Source of the DNA: CAWIMX01 sp963837345
Lineage (GTDB): Bacteria > Acidobacteriota > Vicinamibacteria > Vicinamibacterales > CAVVIG01
Length of the DNA: 64,000 bases
Assembly: GCA_963837345.1 (NCBI GenBank)
Contig: CAWIMX010000001.1
Span: 3,162,001 to 3,226,000 of the forward strand
Reading direction: 5' to 3'
Shown: positions 44,857 through 55,300 of the stretch, one piece after another
How the letters are laid out: each line of letters begins with the position of its first letter
How positions within the stretch are numbered: position 1 is the stretch's first letter
Made by a program: the position numbers and the translations under genes
Notes under the pieces: generated by a model
What the model was told of the DNA's origin: nothing
Database searches by the model: none
The model's input: only the letters and a program-made list of their open reading frames with translations

Positions 44857-45633
44857 ATGGGAATTCCGGCTCCGGTGATCGTGCTGCTGATCGTCGCGCT
44901 GTACCTGATCAGCTCGATCAAGATCCTGGCTGAATACGAGCGCGGCGTGATCTTCCGGCTGGGCAAGCTGCTCGATCGGCCGAAGGGGCCGGGCGTGATT
45001 CTCGTGTTCGCCCCGATCGATCGGATCGTCCGCGTGAGCCTGCGCACGATCGTGTTCGACATTCCGCCGCAGGACGTCATCACCCGCGACAACGTGTCGG
45101 TGAAGGTCAATGCGGTGCTCTACTTCCGCGTCGTCGAGCCGCGCAAGGCCATCGTCGAAGTGGAGAACTTCAACTACGCCACGTCGCAGCTCGCCCAGAC
45201 GACGCTCCGGAGCGTGCTCGGACAGGTGGACCTGGACGATCTCCTGTCACAACGCGAGCGCCTGAATCACCAGCTGCAGCAGATCCTCGATCAGCACACC
45301 GATCCGTGGGGCATCAAGGTGTCGGCCGTCGAAGTGAAGCACGTCGACCTGCCGCCCGACATGCAGCGCGCGATGGCCCGGCAGGCCGAGGCCGAACGCG
45401 AGAAGCGTGCGAAGATCATCCACGCGGCCGGCGAGCTCGAGGCGTCGAAGAACCTGGCCGCCGCCGCCGACGTGATCGCGCAGGAGCCCGTCACGATCAC
45501 GCTCCGTTACCTCCAGACGCTCACCGAGATCGCGTCGGAGAAGAATTCGACGATCATCTTCCCGCTGCCCATCGAGCTGATGAACTGGATCGGGGGGAAA
45601 GCACAGAAGGACGTCCGGTCGGGTGGGGCGTAG
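44857..45633 (+). CDS. Slipin (SPFH/stomatin-like) family protein
   Basis: A 258-residue slipin. An N-terminal membrane hairpin (PAPVIVLLIVALYLISSIKI) is followed by the SPFH domain (EYERGVIFRLGKLLDRPKGP; ITRDNVSVKVNAVLYFRVVE), then the coiled coil (RAMARQAEAEREKRAKIIHA) and oligomerisation tail (NSTIIFPLPIELMNWIG). It forms membrane microdomain scaffolds and is the usual partner and substrate of NfeD. It ends 18 nt from the convergent symporter gene. Confidence 0.94.
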   Translation: MGIPAPVIVLLIVALYLISSIKILAEYERGVIFRLGKLLDRPKGPGVILVFAPIDRIVRVSLRTIVFDIPPQDVITRDNVSVKVNAVLYFRVVEPRKAIVEVENFNYATSQLAQTTLRSVLGQVDLDDLLSQRERLNHQLQQILDQHTDPWGIKVSAVEVKHVDLPPDMQRAMARQAEAEREKRAKIIHAAGELEASKNLAAAADVIAQEPVTITLRYLQTLTEIASEKNSTIIFPLPIELMNWIGGKAQKDVRSGGA

Positions 45634-45651
45634 GGCCGGCGCTCGCGGCCG

Positions 45652-47112
45652 CTACGCGGGCTCGGCGGCGACGCGATAGAACGCCTCGCTCCCGGCCGGC
45701 TGATCCGGTGTCAGCAGCGACACCGCGGGCACGACGATGAGCGGCACCAGGGTGGTCACATAGGACGGGTCCAGCGCATCGGCGGGCATCAGCCCGTACC
45801 ACAGCAGGCCCAGTCCGTACCCGGTCACGATGCCCCAGAAGGCCCCCGCCTCGGTGGTCCGCCGCCAGTAGAGCACGTAGCCGACGGCAATGGCGGGCGG
45901 CACGACCATCGCGAAGCCGAAGAGCAGCAGGTCCAGGATCGATCCGACCGGCCCGAGCCAGGCCACGACCGCCGCCGCCATCCCATAGATCACGGTGGTC
46001 GTGCGGTACGCGCGCAGTCGCACGGCCGGCGTCCAGCGCGTCGATCCCGGCCGCCAGTCGCGGACGAACATGGTGGCGGCCGACAACAGAATCGGCCCGC
46101 CCGAGGAGACGACCGCCGCGAGCACGGCGGCCAGGGCGATGCCGCCCAGGTAGGGGTTGATGTCGGCGGCCAGCCGCGTGATCGTCTGGTAGCTCGAGAT
46201 CCGGGCCGCCGCGCCGTACCGGGCGAGCGTCTCGATGCCAATCCAGCCGGCGAGCATCGGCATCGGCATGGCGATCAATCCGCTCAGGACGAACGCGTGC
46301 TTGACGGCGCGCTCGCTTCGTGCGGCGGTCGCGAAGTTCACGTACACCGAAGCCGCCGGCGTGTGAATCGCGGCCGAGAAGATCATCCCGAAGACGGCTG
46401 CCCACCCGGCTCCCGCGATGCCCCACCACGCCGCCGGCGCCTTGCCCGCCTCGACCAGCGTGGCGTCCACCGCCGTGGTGATTGCCGCCCATCCGCCGAG
46501 ATGGCTCACGCCCACGAGCCCGACGACGAGCAGCCCGGCGAGGACGGCGAACGAGTGAATCAGGTTGGTCGACGCCGAGCCCCAGAGGCCGCCGAGCGCG
46601 GTGTACGAGACGATGGCCACGCCGCCGATGAGCGTGGTCACGCCCACCGGCAGTCCCGTGACGGCCGTCAGGATGCGTCCGATGACGTACGGCTCGATGA
46701 TGTTGACGATCACGTACTCGGTCTGGACGCACAGACTCGTGAGCCACTGGCATCGTCTCGAACCGAAACGCAGCGTGAAGACTTCGCCGACTGTTTGAAT
46801 GCGGAGGCGGCGGTACGGCACGGCGAAGAAGAGCCCGACAAGCGCCATGGCGAGAAAGGCCGAGAGGCCGTACCACCACATGTTCCAGACGCCGCCCGTG
46901 ATGACGTCGCCGGCGACGCCATACGTGGCGGCGCCGCCCATCCGGGTGCCGGCGATGCCCACGGCGACCAGCCCCACGCCCATCCGTCCGCCGGCCACCG
47001 CCCAGTCCTCGCTGCCGCGGCTGCGGCGGACCATGAGCATGCCGACGAGGGTCGTCACGCCGAGATAGAGCGCGATCATCCCGAGCACGACCGGATGGGC
47101 CATGCGGCGCAT
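45652..47112 (-). CDS. Sodium:solute symporter family protein
   Basis: A 486-residue SSSF transporter with about 13 membrane helices. Visible hallmarks are MAHPVVLGMIALYLGVTTLV, GVGLVAVGIAGTRMGGAATY, RRLRIQTVGEVFTLRFGSR, TALGGLWGSASTNLIHSFAV and the C-terminal AVLAAVVSSGGPILLSAATM. It couples sodium influx to uptake of an organic solute that cannot be named here. It diverges from the broken ABC permease gene; the gap contains a TTGTGA/TATACT pair facing the other way. Confidence 0.92.
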   Translation of the reverse strand: MRRMAHPVVLGMIALYLGVTTLVGMLMVRRSRGSEDWAVAGGRMGVGLVAVGIAGTRMGGAATYGVAGDVITGGVWNMWWYGLSAFLAMALVGLFFAVPYRRLRIQTVGEVFTLRFGSRRCQWLTSLCVQTEYVIVNIIEPYVIGRILTAVTGLPVGVTTLIGGVAIVSYTALGGLWGSASTNLIHSFAVLAGLLVVGLVGVSHLGGWAAITTAVDATLVEAGKAPAAWWGIAGAGWAAVFGMIFSAAIHTPAASVYVNFATAARSERAVKHAFVLSGLIAMPMPMLAGWIGIETLARYGAAARISSYQTITRLAADINPYLGGIALAAVLAAVVSSGGPILLSAATMFVRDWRPGSTRWTPAVRLRAYRTTTVIYGMAAAVVAWLGPVGSILDLLLFGFAMVVPPAIAVGYVLYWRRTTEAGAFWGIVTGYGLGLLWYGLMPADALDPSYVTTLVPLIVVPAVSLLTPDQPAGSEAFYRVAAEPA

Positions 47113-47125
47113 GATAACAGCTCGG

Positions 47126-47156
47126 TTGTGATGGATCGTGGCGCCGTCCGTATACT
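47126..47156 (+). promoter_or_regulatory. Candidate sigma-70 promoter
   Basis: TTGTGA (47126-47131) and TATACT (47151-47156) with a 19-nt spacer, pointing toward the ABC-2 permease remnant. The spacer is longer than ideal. The first ATG of that gene lies only 8 nt after the -10. Confidence 0.35.
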
Positions 47157-47164
47157 CCAGGCAG

Positions 47165-48099
47165 ATGGCGGTGGACGTGTTGACGAGCCGGTGGCTGCCG
47201 TGGACGGGCGCCGCGACGGATGCCGACTGGGAGGCGCTTTACACGGAGCAGTCGGCAGTGATCACCGCCGATACGCGCCGGCTGCAGGATGTCCTGGACG
47301 CACTGGCCATTGCCGACGTGCATCCGCCGGCCGGGCTGGCGCGCCCTGCGGCACGCCGCGCAATCCGTGCGCGACGCCGATCCAGGCGGCGCAGGCGCGC
47401 AACGCCCTGACATTCTTCTCGCTCGCCGGCCTCTATTGCGCGAATTTCCTCACCGTCATCGCCGCCGTGCTGCTGCCGGTCGACACGCTGTCGGGCGAGA
47501 TCGGCTCCGGCGTCGCCGAGACGCTCGCCTCGAAGCCGATTCGCCGGTCCCAGATCCTGCTGGGCAAATGGCTCGCCTACTGGGCCATGACGGCGGGCTA
47601 CCTGTGCCTGACGGCCGGCGGCGTCGTCGTCGCCCACTGGGCGGTGAGCGCGGCGGTGCTGGATCTGGGGACGACGCTGCCGCCCGGGCTCGCGATCGGG
47701 CTGTCGCTGATCCTGCTGGAGGCCTCGTTGATGCTGACCGTGTCGATTGCCGGCGGCACGAGGTTCAGCACCGTGGCGAACGGCATCGTGGCGTTCGGCC
47801 TGTTCGGGATCGCCTTCCTCGGCGGCTGGATCGAGGAAATCGGCGAGGTCGTGGTGCAGACCGAGGGCGCGCGCACCGTGATCCGCAACCTCGGCACCGT
47901 CGTCAGCCTGATCAACCCGAGCGACTCGTTGTGGCGGCTGGCCGCGTATCACATGATGCCGCCGATCGCCCGCGACCTGGGCCTGACGCCCTTCACGCCG
48001 CTCCTGCCGCCCACCAACGCGATCGTTGTCTGGGCGCTGGGCTACCTGGCGGCGGTGTACGTGCTCGGCCTCCGACAGTTCGACCGTCGACCGTTGTAG
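47165..48099 (+). pseudogene. ABC-2 type permease, N-terminally incomplete and frameshifted
   Basis: From about 47385 the frame encodes a clear ABC-2 permease (FFSLAGLYCANFLTVIAAVL; LPVDTLSGEIGSGVAETLAS; KPIRRSQILLGKWLAYW) to its end at 48099 (GLRQFDRRPL). Upstream, 47165 to about 47340 is coding-like in a different frame (WEALYTEQSAVITADTRRL), resembling the extracytoplasmic loop before the second helix. The switch between frames requires one added base or two lost. The first membrane helix is missing and there is no ATPase gene nearby. It is most likely a degraded gene or one carrying more than one sequence error. Confidence 0.6.
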
Positions 48100-48116
48100 G
48101 GCGATCAGGCGGCTTG

Positions 48117-50432
48117 TCAGTGTTTGGGCGCCATGAGCCGCTCGCGCGCCACGAGGACCAGAAGCAGGATCAGGACGGCGTACGGCACGAGCGACAACAG
48201 ATCGGAGTAGGGGCCGTTGAAGAACGGATTGTGGGCCGTGGACCAGTTCGTGATCCGTTCGGTGAAATTCGCCGTCACGCCGGCCATGAACGCAATGATG
48301 ATCCCGGCGATCGCGCCGCCGGCGATGTACCCGGAGGCCAGCAGCACGCCCGGGCTCTTGTCGCCTTCGGCCGTCAGCTGTTCCTCGGTGAGGTTCTTGC
48401 CTCGGTGCTTCCTCCGCACGTGGAGATCGCCCAGCCAGCGGATCATGCCGCCGAAGAAGATCGGACTCGACGACGAGAGCGGGAGGTACACGCCGACGGC
48501 GAAGGCAAGCGACGGGATCCCCGACATCTCGAGCACGAGCGAAATCATCACGCCCAGCAGCACGAGGCCCCAGGGCAGCTGGCGGTTCAGGATGCCCTTG
48601 ATGATGTACGACATCAGCGTGGCCTTCGGCGCGTCGAACTTGGCCACCTGACGCGATCCGTCGGGCGTGTAGCGGTGCGTCCCGTTGATGCCGGGGTCGA
48701 TCAGATAGACCGGAGTACCCGAGGCGTCGACGAGATACTTGCCTTCCGGTCCGCCATCGGTCGTCGTCTTGTACCAGACGAGGTAGTCGGATCCCTCGTA
48801 GGTCTGGTGGGTCGACAGCGTGGAGGCATCGACGCGCAAGTCGGCGGGGAAATTCTCCACGGCGCGCAGCTCGCGGCCGTTCGCTCCGGCGACCGGCTCC
48901 TGGCTCACGCGTGGCACGTAGACGGTGGCGGCGTCGTTGAGGGTCAGCAGGATCGGTCCGAGCACGATCGCCGACGCCAGCGCGCCGATCAGGATCGCGA
49001 TCTGCTGGTAGCGGGGTGTGGCGCCCACGAGATACCCGGTCTTCAAGTCCTGCGACGTCGTGCCGCCGTTCGACGAGGCGATGCAGACGATGCCGCCGAC
49101 CGAGAGGGCGGTCACGTAGTAGGACGGGCCGGTCCAGCCCACGAGCAGGAACACGAGACAGGTGAAGAGGAGCGTCGCGACGGTCATGCCCGAGATTGGA
49201 TTCGACGAGGATCCGATCTCGCCGGTCAGGCGCGACGAGACGGTCACGAAGAGAAAGCCCAGCACGACGATCAGCACCGCCCCCACGAGGTTCATGTGAA
49301 GCGGGCGGGCAAGCATGATCGCGAACACCAGGCCGAGGCTGCCGAAGACGACGACGTTCATCGGCAGGTCCCGATCGGTTCGCGCGAGCGCGGCATGGGC
49401 CACGGCGCCACCGCGGAAGTCGCGAATGCCGCCGCGCAGGCCGTGCCAGATGGTCGGCAGGGATCGCAGGAGGCTCACCAGGCCGCCGGCGGCGACAGCG
49501 CCGGCCCCGATGTAAAGGACGTACGCGCCGCGAATGTCGTCGGGCGTCATGTCGCGGATGAGCATCGTGCCGGGCGCGAGCGGCGCGGCGAGCGCCGAGC
49601 CGAAGAACTTGATCGCCGGAATGAGCACGAGATAGGCGAGCACGCCGCCGGCGCACATGATGGACGCGATGCGCGGGCCGATGATGTAGCCGACGCCCAG
49701 CAGCTCTGGCGACACTTCCGCGGAGATGGATCCCGCGTCGAACGGCGGTCCGAAGATCTTCTGCGGGACGTCCTTCCATCCGCGGAACGCCACGTTCAGC
49801 GCCTTGTAGGCGAGGCCGATGCCGAAGCCGGTGAAGATGGTGCGGGCGCTCGTCGCGGCGCCGCCGAGCAGCTCCTGCTCGCGCCGGGCGCCGGGCGAAG
49901 CGGCGGCGCGCGACTCGGCCGACGCGCCCGCCTTGAGCACTTCGGCGCAGGCCGTGCCTTCAGGGTACTTGAGCGTCGCGTGCTGCTGCACGATGAGCGC
50001 CCGCCGCAGCGGGATCATCATCAGGATCCCCAGCAGACCGCCGAGAATCGAGACGAGCATGACCCGCGTGACTTCGAGGTCGAAGCCGAGGATCATGATC
50101 GCCGGCATCGTCACGCCCACGCCGAACGCGATCGACTCGCCGGCCGAGCCGGCCGTCTGCACGATGTTGTTCTCGAGGATCGTCGCATCGCGCAGCCCGA
50201 ACTTCGACAGCAGCCGGAACACGGTGATCGAGATCACCGCCACCGGAATCGACGCGCTCACGGTGAGGCCGACCTTCAATACCAGATACAGCGACGAGGC
50301 GCCGAAGATGGCGCCCAGCACCGTGCCGATCACGAGCGGCAGCACCGTGAACTCGGGGATCCGCGCTTCGTTGGGGATGTAGGGCTCGAACGCTTCGAAC
50401 GGCTCGACGTCGGGAAGCTCGGCGACGCTCAT
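48117..50432 (-). CDS. OPT family oligopeptide transporter
   Basis: A 771-residue OPT transporter. The start MSVAELPDVEPFEAFEPYIP is followed by the first helices (TVLPLVIGTVLGAIFGASSL; LYLVLKVGLTVSASIPVAVI) and many more, with family features such as SNGGTTSQDLKTGYLVGATP and GMTVATLLFTCLVF. A long soluble insertion of about 110 residues lies near residues 490-605 (YEGSDYLVWYKTTTDGGPEG; TPVYLIDPGINGTHRYTP). OPTs import oligopeptides or metal chelates with protons. It converges on the ABC remnant and diverges from the SPFH gene. Confidence 0.93.
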   Translation of the reverse strand: MSVAELPDVEPFEAFEPYIPNEARIPEFTVLPLVIGTVLGAIFGASSLYLVLKVGLTVSASIPVAVISITVFRLLSKFGLRDATILENNIVQTAGSAGESIAFGVGVTMPAIMILGFDLEVTRVMLVSILGGLLGILMMIPLRRALIVQQHATLKYPEGTACAEVLKAGASAESRAAASPGARREQELLGGAATSARTIFTGFGIGLAYKALNVAFRGWKDVPQKIFGPPFDAGSISAEVSPELLGVGYIIGPRIASIMCAGGVLAYLVLIPAIKFFGSALAAPLAPGTMLIRDMTPDDIRGAYVLYIGAGAVAAGGLVSLLRSLPTIWHGLRGGIRDFRGGAVAHAALARTDRDLPMNVVVFGSLGLVFAIMLARPLHMNLVGAVLIVVLGFLFVTVSSRLTGEIGSSSNPISGMTVATLLFTCLVFLLVGWTGPSYYVTALSVGGIVCIASSNGGTTSQDLKTGYLVGATPRYQQIAILIGALASAIVLGPILLTLNDAATVYVPRVSQEPVAGANGRELRAVENFPADLRVDASTLSTHQTYEGSDYLVWYKTTTDGGPEGKYLVDASGTPVYLIDPGINGTHRYTPDGSRQVAKFDAPKATLMSYIIKGILNRQLPWGLVLLGVMISLVLEMSGIPSLAFAVGVYLPLSSSSPIFFGGMIRWLGDLHVRRKHRGKNLTEEQLTAEGDKSPGVLLASGYIAGGAIAGIIIAFMAGVTANFTERITNWSTAHNPFFNGPYSDLLSLVPYAVLILLLVLVARERLMAPKH

Positions 50433-50575
50433 GATGGCCTCTGGCGGCGCTCATGGGGGCCGCGCCGGTCCCGCCACTGTACAACAAAGGCGCACACTGG
50501 ACGCACGGCTCCGAACGGCCGATACACCACGCGGTGGGCCCGGGCGGCGGGCCCGTATCCTGAAGGACACGCGCC

Positions 50576-51625
50576 ATGGGACTGATGGATTTCGTCAATA
50601 GCCAGCTGATCGAGATCGTCGAATGGAGCGACGACTCGCGCGATACCTTGTCGTATCGCTTTCCGGACGAGGATCGCGAAATCAAGCGCGGGGCCCAGCT
50701 GATCGTCCGCGAGGGCCAGGCCGCGCAGCTCGTCTATCTGGGGCAATTCGGCGATCTGTTCACGGCCGGCCGCCATTCCCTGATCACCGACAACCTGCCC
50801 GTGCTCTCGCGACTTCGCGGCTGGAAGTACGGCTTCGAGTCGCCGTTCAAGGCCGACATCTATTTCGTCACGACGCGTCTGTTCACCGGAAACGCGTGGG
50901 GCACCTCGAATCCCGTGATGGTGCGCGACCAGGACTTCGGCGTCGTCCGCCTGCGCGCCTTCGGCACGTACGACTTCCGGGTCGCGGACGTGCCGCGCTT
51001 CCTGAAGGAGGTGGCGGGCACCGACGCGCACTTCCAGCTCGACGAGTTCCTCGACACCATGCGGTCGCGCATCGTGAGCGTGTTCAGCGAGGCCCTGGCC
51101 TCGAGCAAGGTCCCCGCCCTCGATATCGCGACGCGCTACACGGAGCTGGGCGGTGCGCTCCGGCCGCTCATCAACCAGGTGCTCGGCGCGAAGTACGGTC
51201 TCGAGCTGGCGAGCTTCGTTCTCGAGAATGTCTCCGTGCCGCCCGAGGTCGAGCAGGCGATCGACAGGCGCTCGGGCATGGCGGCGGTGGGCAATCTGAA
51301 CGACTTCGTGAAATATCAGATGGCGCAGGGGCTCGAGACGGGCGGCGCGGGCGCGGGTGGGGTGGGGGCGGAGATGGCGGTCGGCCTCGCCATGGCCCAG
51401 CAGCTCATGAACCAGCCCGGAGGGCTCCTCGCCCAGTCGACGCCGGGCGTTGCGCCCGCGCCGACGCCGGTGCCCGAGCTGATGGCCCCGGCCGAAGCGG
51501 CCAAGGTGCTCGGCGTCTCGGAAGCCGACATCGTCGCCAGCCTCGAAGCGGGGGATCTGAAAGGCAAGAAGATCGGGTCGACATGGCGCGTCACACGGGC
51601 GCAGCTCGCGCAGTTCCTGTCGTAA
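50576..51625 (+). CDS. SPFH-domain protein with C-terminal HTH-like tail
   Basis: A 349-residue protein. Residues about 1-240 are an SPFH domain of the virion-core-protein/YdjI type (MGLMDFVNSQLIEIVEWSDD; LRAFGTYDFRVADVPRFLKE; SFVLENVSVPPEVEQAID). A Gly/Ala/Pro-rich linker (about 255-300) leads to a short C-terminal domain (PAEAAKVLGVSEADIVASLE; GKKIGSTWRVTRAQLAQFLS) that looks like an excisionase-type helix-turn-helix. Many relatives end in a zinc ribbon instead. The convergent neighbour, which ends at the next base, is a zinc-ribbon protein. Confidence 0.88.
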   Translation: MGLMDFVNSQLIEIVEWSDDSRDTLSYRFPDEDREIKRGAQLIVREGQAAQLVYLGQFGDLFTAGRHSLITDNLPVLSRLRGWKYGFESPFKADIYFVTTRLFTGNAWGTSNPVMVRDQDFGVVRLRAFGTYDFRVADVPRFLKEVAGTDAHFQLDEFLDTMRSRIVSVFSEALASSKVPALDIATRYTELGGALRPLINQVLGAKYGLELASFVLENVSVPPEVEQAIDRRSGMAAVGNLNDFVKYQMAQGLETGGAGAGGVGAEMAVGLAMAQQLMNQPGGLLAQSTPGVAPAPTPVPELMAPAEAAKVLGVSEADIVASLEAGDLKGKKIGSTWRVTRAQLAQFLS

Positions 51626-52348
51626 CTACCCGTTTCCCTTCACCCATCTCGACACGACTCCGAGCGCGGCCTCCACGAGGCCGCGCGACGAGGCGTCGCG
51701 CCACCAGGTGTCGGTGGCCAGGCCTCCGGTGCCCGAGGCCTTGGCGAAGGCCGCCTCCGTCTCCGCCCGCACGCGTGCGAGTTCCACGGGCAGCGCGGGA
51801 TCGATCGGCTTGGGCGCGGCCGCGTCGCGCAGCGCGGCCACCATCCGGCCCGCCTGCTCCATGTCGAGCATCGAGAGCGGCGATCCGCAGTGCGGGCACG
51901 TCGATCCCGTCGTGAGATCGACCGGGCCGCCACAGTTCGAACAGTTCACCGTCTGCACCTGCTGGCGCAGCTGGGCGATCTGCTCCGGCGACAGCGGACG
52001 GATGAAATCCTTCTCGCGCAGGAAATCGAAGAACGTGATGAACCGGCCGTGGCCCCGGTCGCACCGCCAGTAGCGGAAGCGTGTGTGTCGCTGGATGTCC
52101 TCGGTCGGAAGCAGGCGCGCCTGGCAGCGGGGGCAGTGCAGGTTGTCGGAGAGCGCCGACCGCCGCGGCGGCGTGTCGCCGATCATCTGGAACAACGCCA
52201 GGGTCGCGCCGGGCGACAGCCGAAGGCTCTCGTACTTGTCGAACCAGAACGCGCGGCAGGCCGGGCACGCGTCCAGTTCGACGCGCGTCCCGCCGTGTCC
52301 CTCAAGCGTGCTGGTTTCCATTGCGCCGCGGCAGCCCGGACAGATCAT
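51626..52348 (-). CDS. Zinc-ribbon protein
   Basis: A 240-residue soluble protein with several Cys4 zinc ribbons: CPGCRGAMET and CPACRAFWFD in the first 35 residues, LHCPRCQARLLP near 70, a WRCDRGHGRF block near 95, and NCSNCGGPVDLTTGSTCPHC near 140. The C-terminal 90 residues are helical without motifs. It may be a structural or nucleic-acid-binding partner of the convergent SPFH protein, whose stop abuts its own. Its start overlaps the 3' end of the upstream ATPase gene by 47 nt, so the two may be cotranscribed. Confidence 0.85.
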   Translation of the reverse strand: MICPGCRGAMETSTLEGHGGTRVELDACPACRAFWFDKYESLRLSPGATLALFQMIGDTPPRRSALSDNLHCPRCQARLLPTEDIQRHTRFRYWRCDRGHGRFITFFDFLREKDFIRPLSPEQIAQLRQQVQTVNCSNCGGPVDLTTGSTCPHCGSPLSMLDMEQAGRMVAALRDAAAPKPIDPALPVELARVRAETEAAFAKASGTGGLATDTWWRDASSRGLVEAALGVVSRWVKGNG

Positions 52349-55300
52349 GGTCGAAGGTCGACGTCATTCTGCCATAGAAGCGCGCCTTCACAGCTTCCAC
52401 GGCGGCGACATAGACGGCCGTGATGCCCGCGATGGCGCCGAGCAGGCCGGCCGGGAGCGGCACGAATCCGAAGACGCGCGAGAACGGCAGATACGGAAGG
52501 ATCGCCGCGAGCCCGATCATGGCGAGCGTCGACGACAGCAGCAACGTGCCGGGCCGGCTGCGCAGGAACGGGCGCCGGGTTCTCACGACGACCGCGATCA
52601 CCAGCTCGGTGAGCAGCGATTCGACGAACCACCCCGTGCGGAATTCCGCGGGCGCGGCCCGGAACACCAGGACGAGCGCCCCGAACGTGAGCAGATCGAA
52701 GGCGGAGCTCAGGAGGCCGAACGTCGCCATGAAGCGGGCGATGAAGCCGATGTCCCAGCGCCGCGGCCGATCGACGAGCTCGGGATCGACGGCATCGTCG
52801 GCCAGACCGACGGCGGGCACGTCGGAGAGAAAGTTGTTGAGGAGGATCTGGCCGGCGGTGAGAGGCAGGAACGGCAGCACGAGGGACGCCGCGGCCATGC
52901 TGACCATGTTGCCGAGGTTGGCGCTCGTGGTGATCAGAATGTACTTGAGCGTGTTCGCGAACGTCCGCCGTCCTTCCTCGATGCCGCCGCGGATCACGTC
53001 GAGGTCGTGCTCGAGCAGCACGAAGTCGGCGGCTTCTCTCGCGACGTCGACCGCGTGCTCGACCGAGAGGCTGGTGTCGGCCGCGTGCATGGCGGGTGCG
53101 TCGTTCACGCCGTCGCCGAGAAAGCCGACGACGTGGCCCATCTTCCGCAGGGCGCCGATGATTTGCTCCTTCTGCCCGGGATCGACCTCCACGAAGAGAT
53201 CCGTGCGCTCGGCCTCGCGCCACAAGGCCTCCTGCGGAAGATCGGCGATGTTCCGGCCCGTGAGCAACCGATCGCGGTCGAGGCCGACGAGGCCCGCCAC
53301 GTGGGCGGCGACGAACCGGTTGTCGCCGGTCACGATCTTCACCGCAACGCCCAGTCGGCGGAGCGCCTCGATGGCCTCGGCAGCGTCGGCTTTGGGGTGA
53401 TCGAGGAACGTCACGAAGCCCGCCAGTTCGAGATTGCACTCGTCGTCCCGCGTGTACGCGTCCCGACTCTCGATCGCGCGCGAGGCGACGGCGAGTACCC
53501 GGATGCCGCGGTCGCACCAGACCTGGTGCCGCCGCTCCAGTTCTGCGAGGCGGGCGTGGTCGAGCGCCGCGCCGCCGGCGACGGAGCTGCACACCTCGAT
53601 GACCGGTGCGAACGCTCCCTTGGTGACGAGGCGAGCGAAGGTCGCCTCACGGATGACGACGGTGACCCGGCGTCGCAGGAAATCGAAGGGTATCTCCCCC
53701 AGCTTGAGGAGACTGGCGGGATCCGGCCGCTCGACGGCCAGGATGGCGTCGTCGAGCGGATTGGCGAGGCCGGTTTCGAGCGCGGCGTTCACCGCCGCGA
53801 GTCGAAGCGTGGCAGGCGAATCCTGGCCCGAGACGTCGTACGCCCCTTCAAGCGAGACGACGCCTTCCGTCAGCGTGCCGGTCTTGTCGGTGCACAGGAT
53901 GTCGATGCTGCCAAGGTTCTCGATCGCGTTCAATCGCCGCACGAGAACATGCCGGCGGGCCATCATCTGAGCGCCACGCGCCAGGTTGATGCTCAAGATC
54001 GCCGGCAGGAGCTCGGGGCTGAGTCCGACGGCGAGCGCCACCGAGAACAGCAGGGTCTCGGCGGGCGGCCGGCCTCGAAGCACGTGCACCGCGAAAACGG
54101 CGAGCACCATGGCGAGCATCGCCGTCGTCAGCATGTAGCCGAACCGTCGGAGGCCGCGCTCGAACTCGGACAGGGGCGGCGGCTGCGCCAGCCGGCCGGC
54201 AATCGCGCCGAATTCGGTGGCTCCGCCCGTCCGCACAACCAGGCAACGGGCCTCGCCGCTGCGCACGTTGGTGCCGAAGAGCACCACGTTCGTGCGGGCG
54301 GCCAGCGGGGCATTCTCCGGCGATGTGCCGGCCGCCTTCTCGACTGGAAAGCTCTCGCCCGTCAGGACCGCTTCGCTCACGAAGAAGTCGGTGGCCCGCA
54401 GCACCACGCCGTCGCCCGGAACCAGGCTGCCGGCCGACAACACGACCACGTCGCCGGGAACGATGGTCTCGATCGGCACGGGAGAGGGCCGGCCGTCACG
54501 CACGGCGAGGGTCGTCGCCCGCACGCGGGCCGACAGCGCGGCGGCCGCGGCATGGGCCCCGTACTCCCGCGAGTAGCCGATGAGCACCGTGGCCAGGACG
54601 ATCACGATTACGATCGCCGCGTCCATCAGGGCGCCCGACGCGATCGACGCGGACGCTGCGAACAGGAGCAGCAGGAGGAGCGGACTCCGCAGTTGGTGGC
54701 CGAGGGTGCGCAGCCGAGACAGGGCGCGGCGCTCGCGCAGCGCGTTGGGGCCGAACGTGCCAAGCCGCGCCGCCGCATCCGCGGCGGACAGCCCGTCGGC
54801 GGTCGACTGGAGGGCGCCCAGCAGCGTTGTGCCGTCGATCGACCAATACGCCGCGCGGCCTTCGCGGGCCGCGCCGCGGCGGTCGATCGATCCAGGCGCC
54901 GTCAGCCGTCGCGAGAACCAGAATCCCGGCAACATCGGCAGCCAGAAGCTCAAACCGCGAAAGAGCAGCGTTGCCGACAACGCGGCCGGCACCGAGACGC
55001 CCGTGGCGCGAAGCGTGAAGACGGAGGCCGCCTCGAAGACGCCCAATCCGCCGGGAATGACGTTCACCGTGCGGAAAATGCTGGCGACCATGAAGCTCGC
55101 AAACACGCCGGGAAAAGCCGCCTCCGCACCAAGCCCCAGGATCAGCACCCACAGCGTGCACGCGTCCAGCAGAACAATCGCCAATTGAAGCGCGGTCGCC
55201 GCCGTGACCACGTCGCGACGCCTGGTCAGCGCGACGTCGGCGCCGCGGAGGTAGTCGAACAGCCGCGCGATCAATGGCCAGGCCGCGGCGCGCTCCACCC

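Noticed and set aside
47289..50585. A 1098-codon plus-strand open frame across the OPT gene
   Set aside because: Antisense shadow of the OPT transporter; composition (Glu/His/Arg-rich) is typical of such artefacts.
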